From assembly GCA_011390205.1 (NCBI GenBank), contig JAABSX010000043.1:1-36437 (forward strand): a DNA stretch of 36,437 nt, in the 5' to 3' direction. This DNA comes from Microscillaceae bacterium (GTDB lineage Bacteria > Bacteroidota > Bacteroidia > Cytophagales > Microscillaceae). The notes under the pieces were generated by a model. It worked only from the letters and a program-made list of their open reading frames with translations, had not been told where the DNA came from and made no database searches. Shown here piece by piece: positions 35,842 to 36,437 of the stretch; within the stretch, counting starts at the first letter, position 1, and every line of letters starts with the position of its first letter. The position numbers and the translations under genes are program-made.

Positions 35842-36437
35842 TTACAATACTGCTTTGCTGAGCTGCCGCCCAGTATTGACTACAAAGATGGAGTGGGTCT
35901 TAAGCACTTCTTGCTTATCAAAAAGCTGAGAAAGACGCATTACTCCGATGACATAATTATAATGCTTGCCTGTATATTTGATGCTGATGTCTTCAAAATC
36001 AAATTTTTCAAGGTCTTCTTGTTGATAATAACGAAAATAAACTTCTATCTTGACCTCTCGGGTGTATTGTAGGCTTTCACCAGAGGCAGCTTTGCGGTAT
36101 TCATATTTATAATCATAGCGAAGTGCCGAAATATCCGAAAGCACCGCTGAGCCCGTAGGGTGTCCTCCTGCTCCTTTGCCCACAAATACCTGCTTATCAG
36201 AGAAGGCCGCCTCTACAATGACACCATTGTATTCGTTTTCTACATGGTAAAGGTAATGCCCTTCGGGGATAAAGCAAGGCATCACAAACATTGTAATGGT
36301 GGCATCATCTAGTTTGGCTACTTGTGCCAAGAGTTTGAGTTTATAGCCTTTTTCAGTCGCAAACTCTATATCATGGGCACTCAGTGCTTCTATCCCGTAG
36401 TTAAAGACTTTTTCGGGCGGGATGACTGCCCCATAGG
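35842..36437 (-). CDS. hom: Homoserine dehydrogenase, C-terminal part only
   Basis: The gene enters from the right edge; about 197 codons are present and the start is outside. The conserved core is clear: GIEALSAHDIEFATEKGYKL (split), KLLAQVAK, a V-x-P-x-x-IPEGHYLYHVENEYNGVIVEA block and GKGAGGHPTGSAVLSDI, the family's signature after the catalytic region. A ~100-residue C-terminal piece (VKIEVYFRYYQQEDLEKF, YVIGVMRLSQLF) resembles a degenerate ACT-type regulatory domain. The enzyme reduces aspartate semialdehyde to homoserine on the way to threonine and methionine. It could be monofunctional or the end of an aspartokinase fusion (thrA type); that cannot be told here. Confidence 0.88.
   Translation of the reverse strand, partial: YGAVIPPEKVFNYGIEALSAHDIEFATEKGYKLKLLAQVAKLDDATITMFVMPCFIPEGHYLYHVENEYNGVIVEAAFSDKQVFVGKGAGGHPTGSAVLSDISALRYDYKYEYRKAASGESLQYTREVKIEVYFRYYQQEDLEKFDFEDISIKYTGKHYNYVIGVMRLSQLFDKQEVLKTHSIFVVNTGRQLSKAVL

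Overview
The window looks like the chromosome of a gliding-type member of the Bacteroidota, most likely the order Cytophagales. This is inferred from gene content: a DUF5686 outer-membrane protein with a carboxypeptidase-regulatory-like domain, a DUF2339 membrane protein, a TPR/SpoIIE-phosphatase signalling protein and a SUMF1-fold secreted protein. Shine-Dalgarno sequences are weak or absent, and several starts carry the TAnnTTTG type of -7 promoter element used in this phylum. No tRNA, rRNA, CRISPR array or prophage was seen.

Region 1 (1-3.1 kb, all minus strand) holds the 5' part of a DinB/DUF1569-like gene, a ~1.24-kb ISL3-type insertion sequence whose transposase is split by a -1 frame disruption, a SAM methyltransferase and an alpha/beta hydrolase. 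The IS lies about 26 bp upstream of the first gene's start codon. Region 2 (3.6-9.3 kb) holds the TPR/SpoIIE phosphatase with a SUMF1-fold protein behind it, a predicted lipoprotein with a strong terminator, a 57-residue two-helix membrane protein, and a di-heme cytochrome c peroxidase. Region 3 (9.7-23.4 kb) is mostly single-gene housekeeping and accessory units: DUF2339, a lone receiver domain, ribD, a pentapeptide-repeat protein with a nearly leaderless promoter, yjjX, a 53-residue acidic protein with its own terminator, mtnD, a C-terminal processing protease, an isolated nuoA, DUF5686, corA and DUF952.

Region 4 (23.6-34.0 kb, plus strand) is the most striking part. It is a compact chemotaxis operon in the order soluble PAS-PAS-MCP, cheW, cheY, cheB, cheA, a CheC-like gene, a membrane GAF/multi-PAS protein with no output domain, and cheR. 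Three things stand out. The first PAS domain of the receptor keeps the FixL heme-ligand histidine and the IGIGR motif, so it may sense oxygen or another gas. The 207-residue unlabelled gene after cheA carries an exact CheC-type phosphatase signature (S-x3-E-x2-N-x22-P). Both adaptation enzymes, cheB and cheR, seem to start at TTG codons at tight junctions with the gene before them. Together the genes could form a complete pathway: signal input, CheA kinase, CheY, CheY-P removal and methylation-based adaptation. No flagellar gene is present, so the output is probably surface (gliding or pilus) motility or another response; that is inference.

Region 5 (34.0-36.4 kb, minus strand) holds an MscS-type channel convergent with cheR, a strong terminator, and the 3' part of a homoserine dehydrogenase gene that runs off the end. 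Function calls rest on motif recognition by eye; no database search was run.
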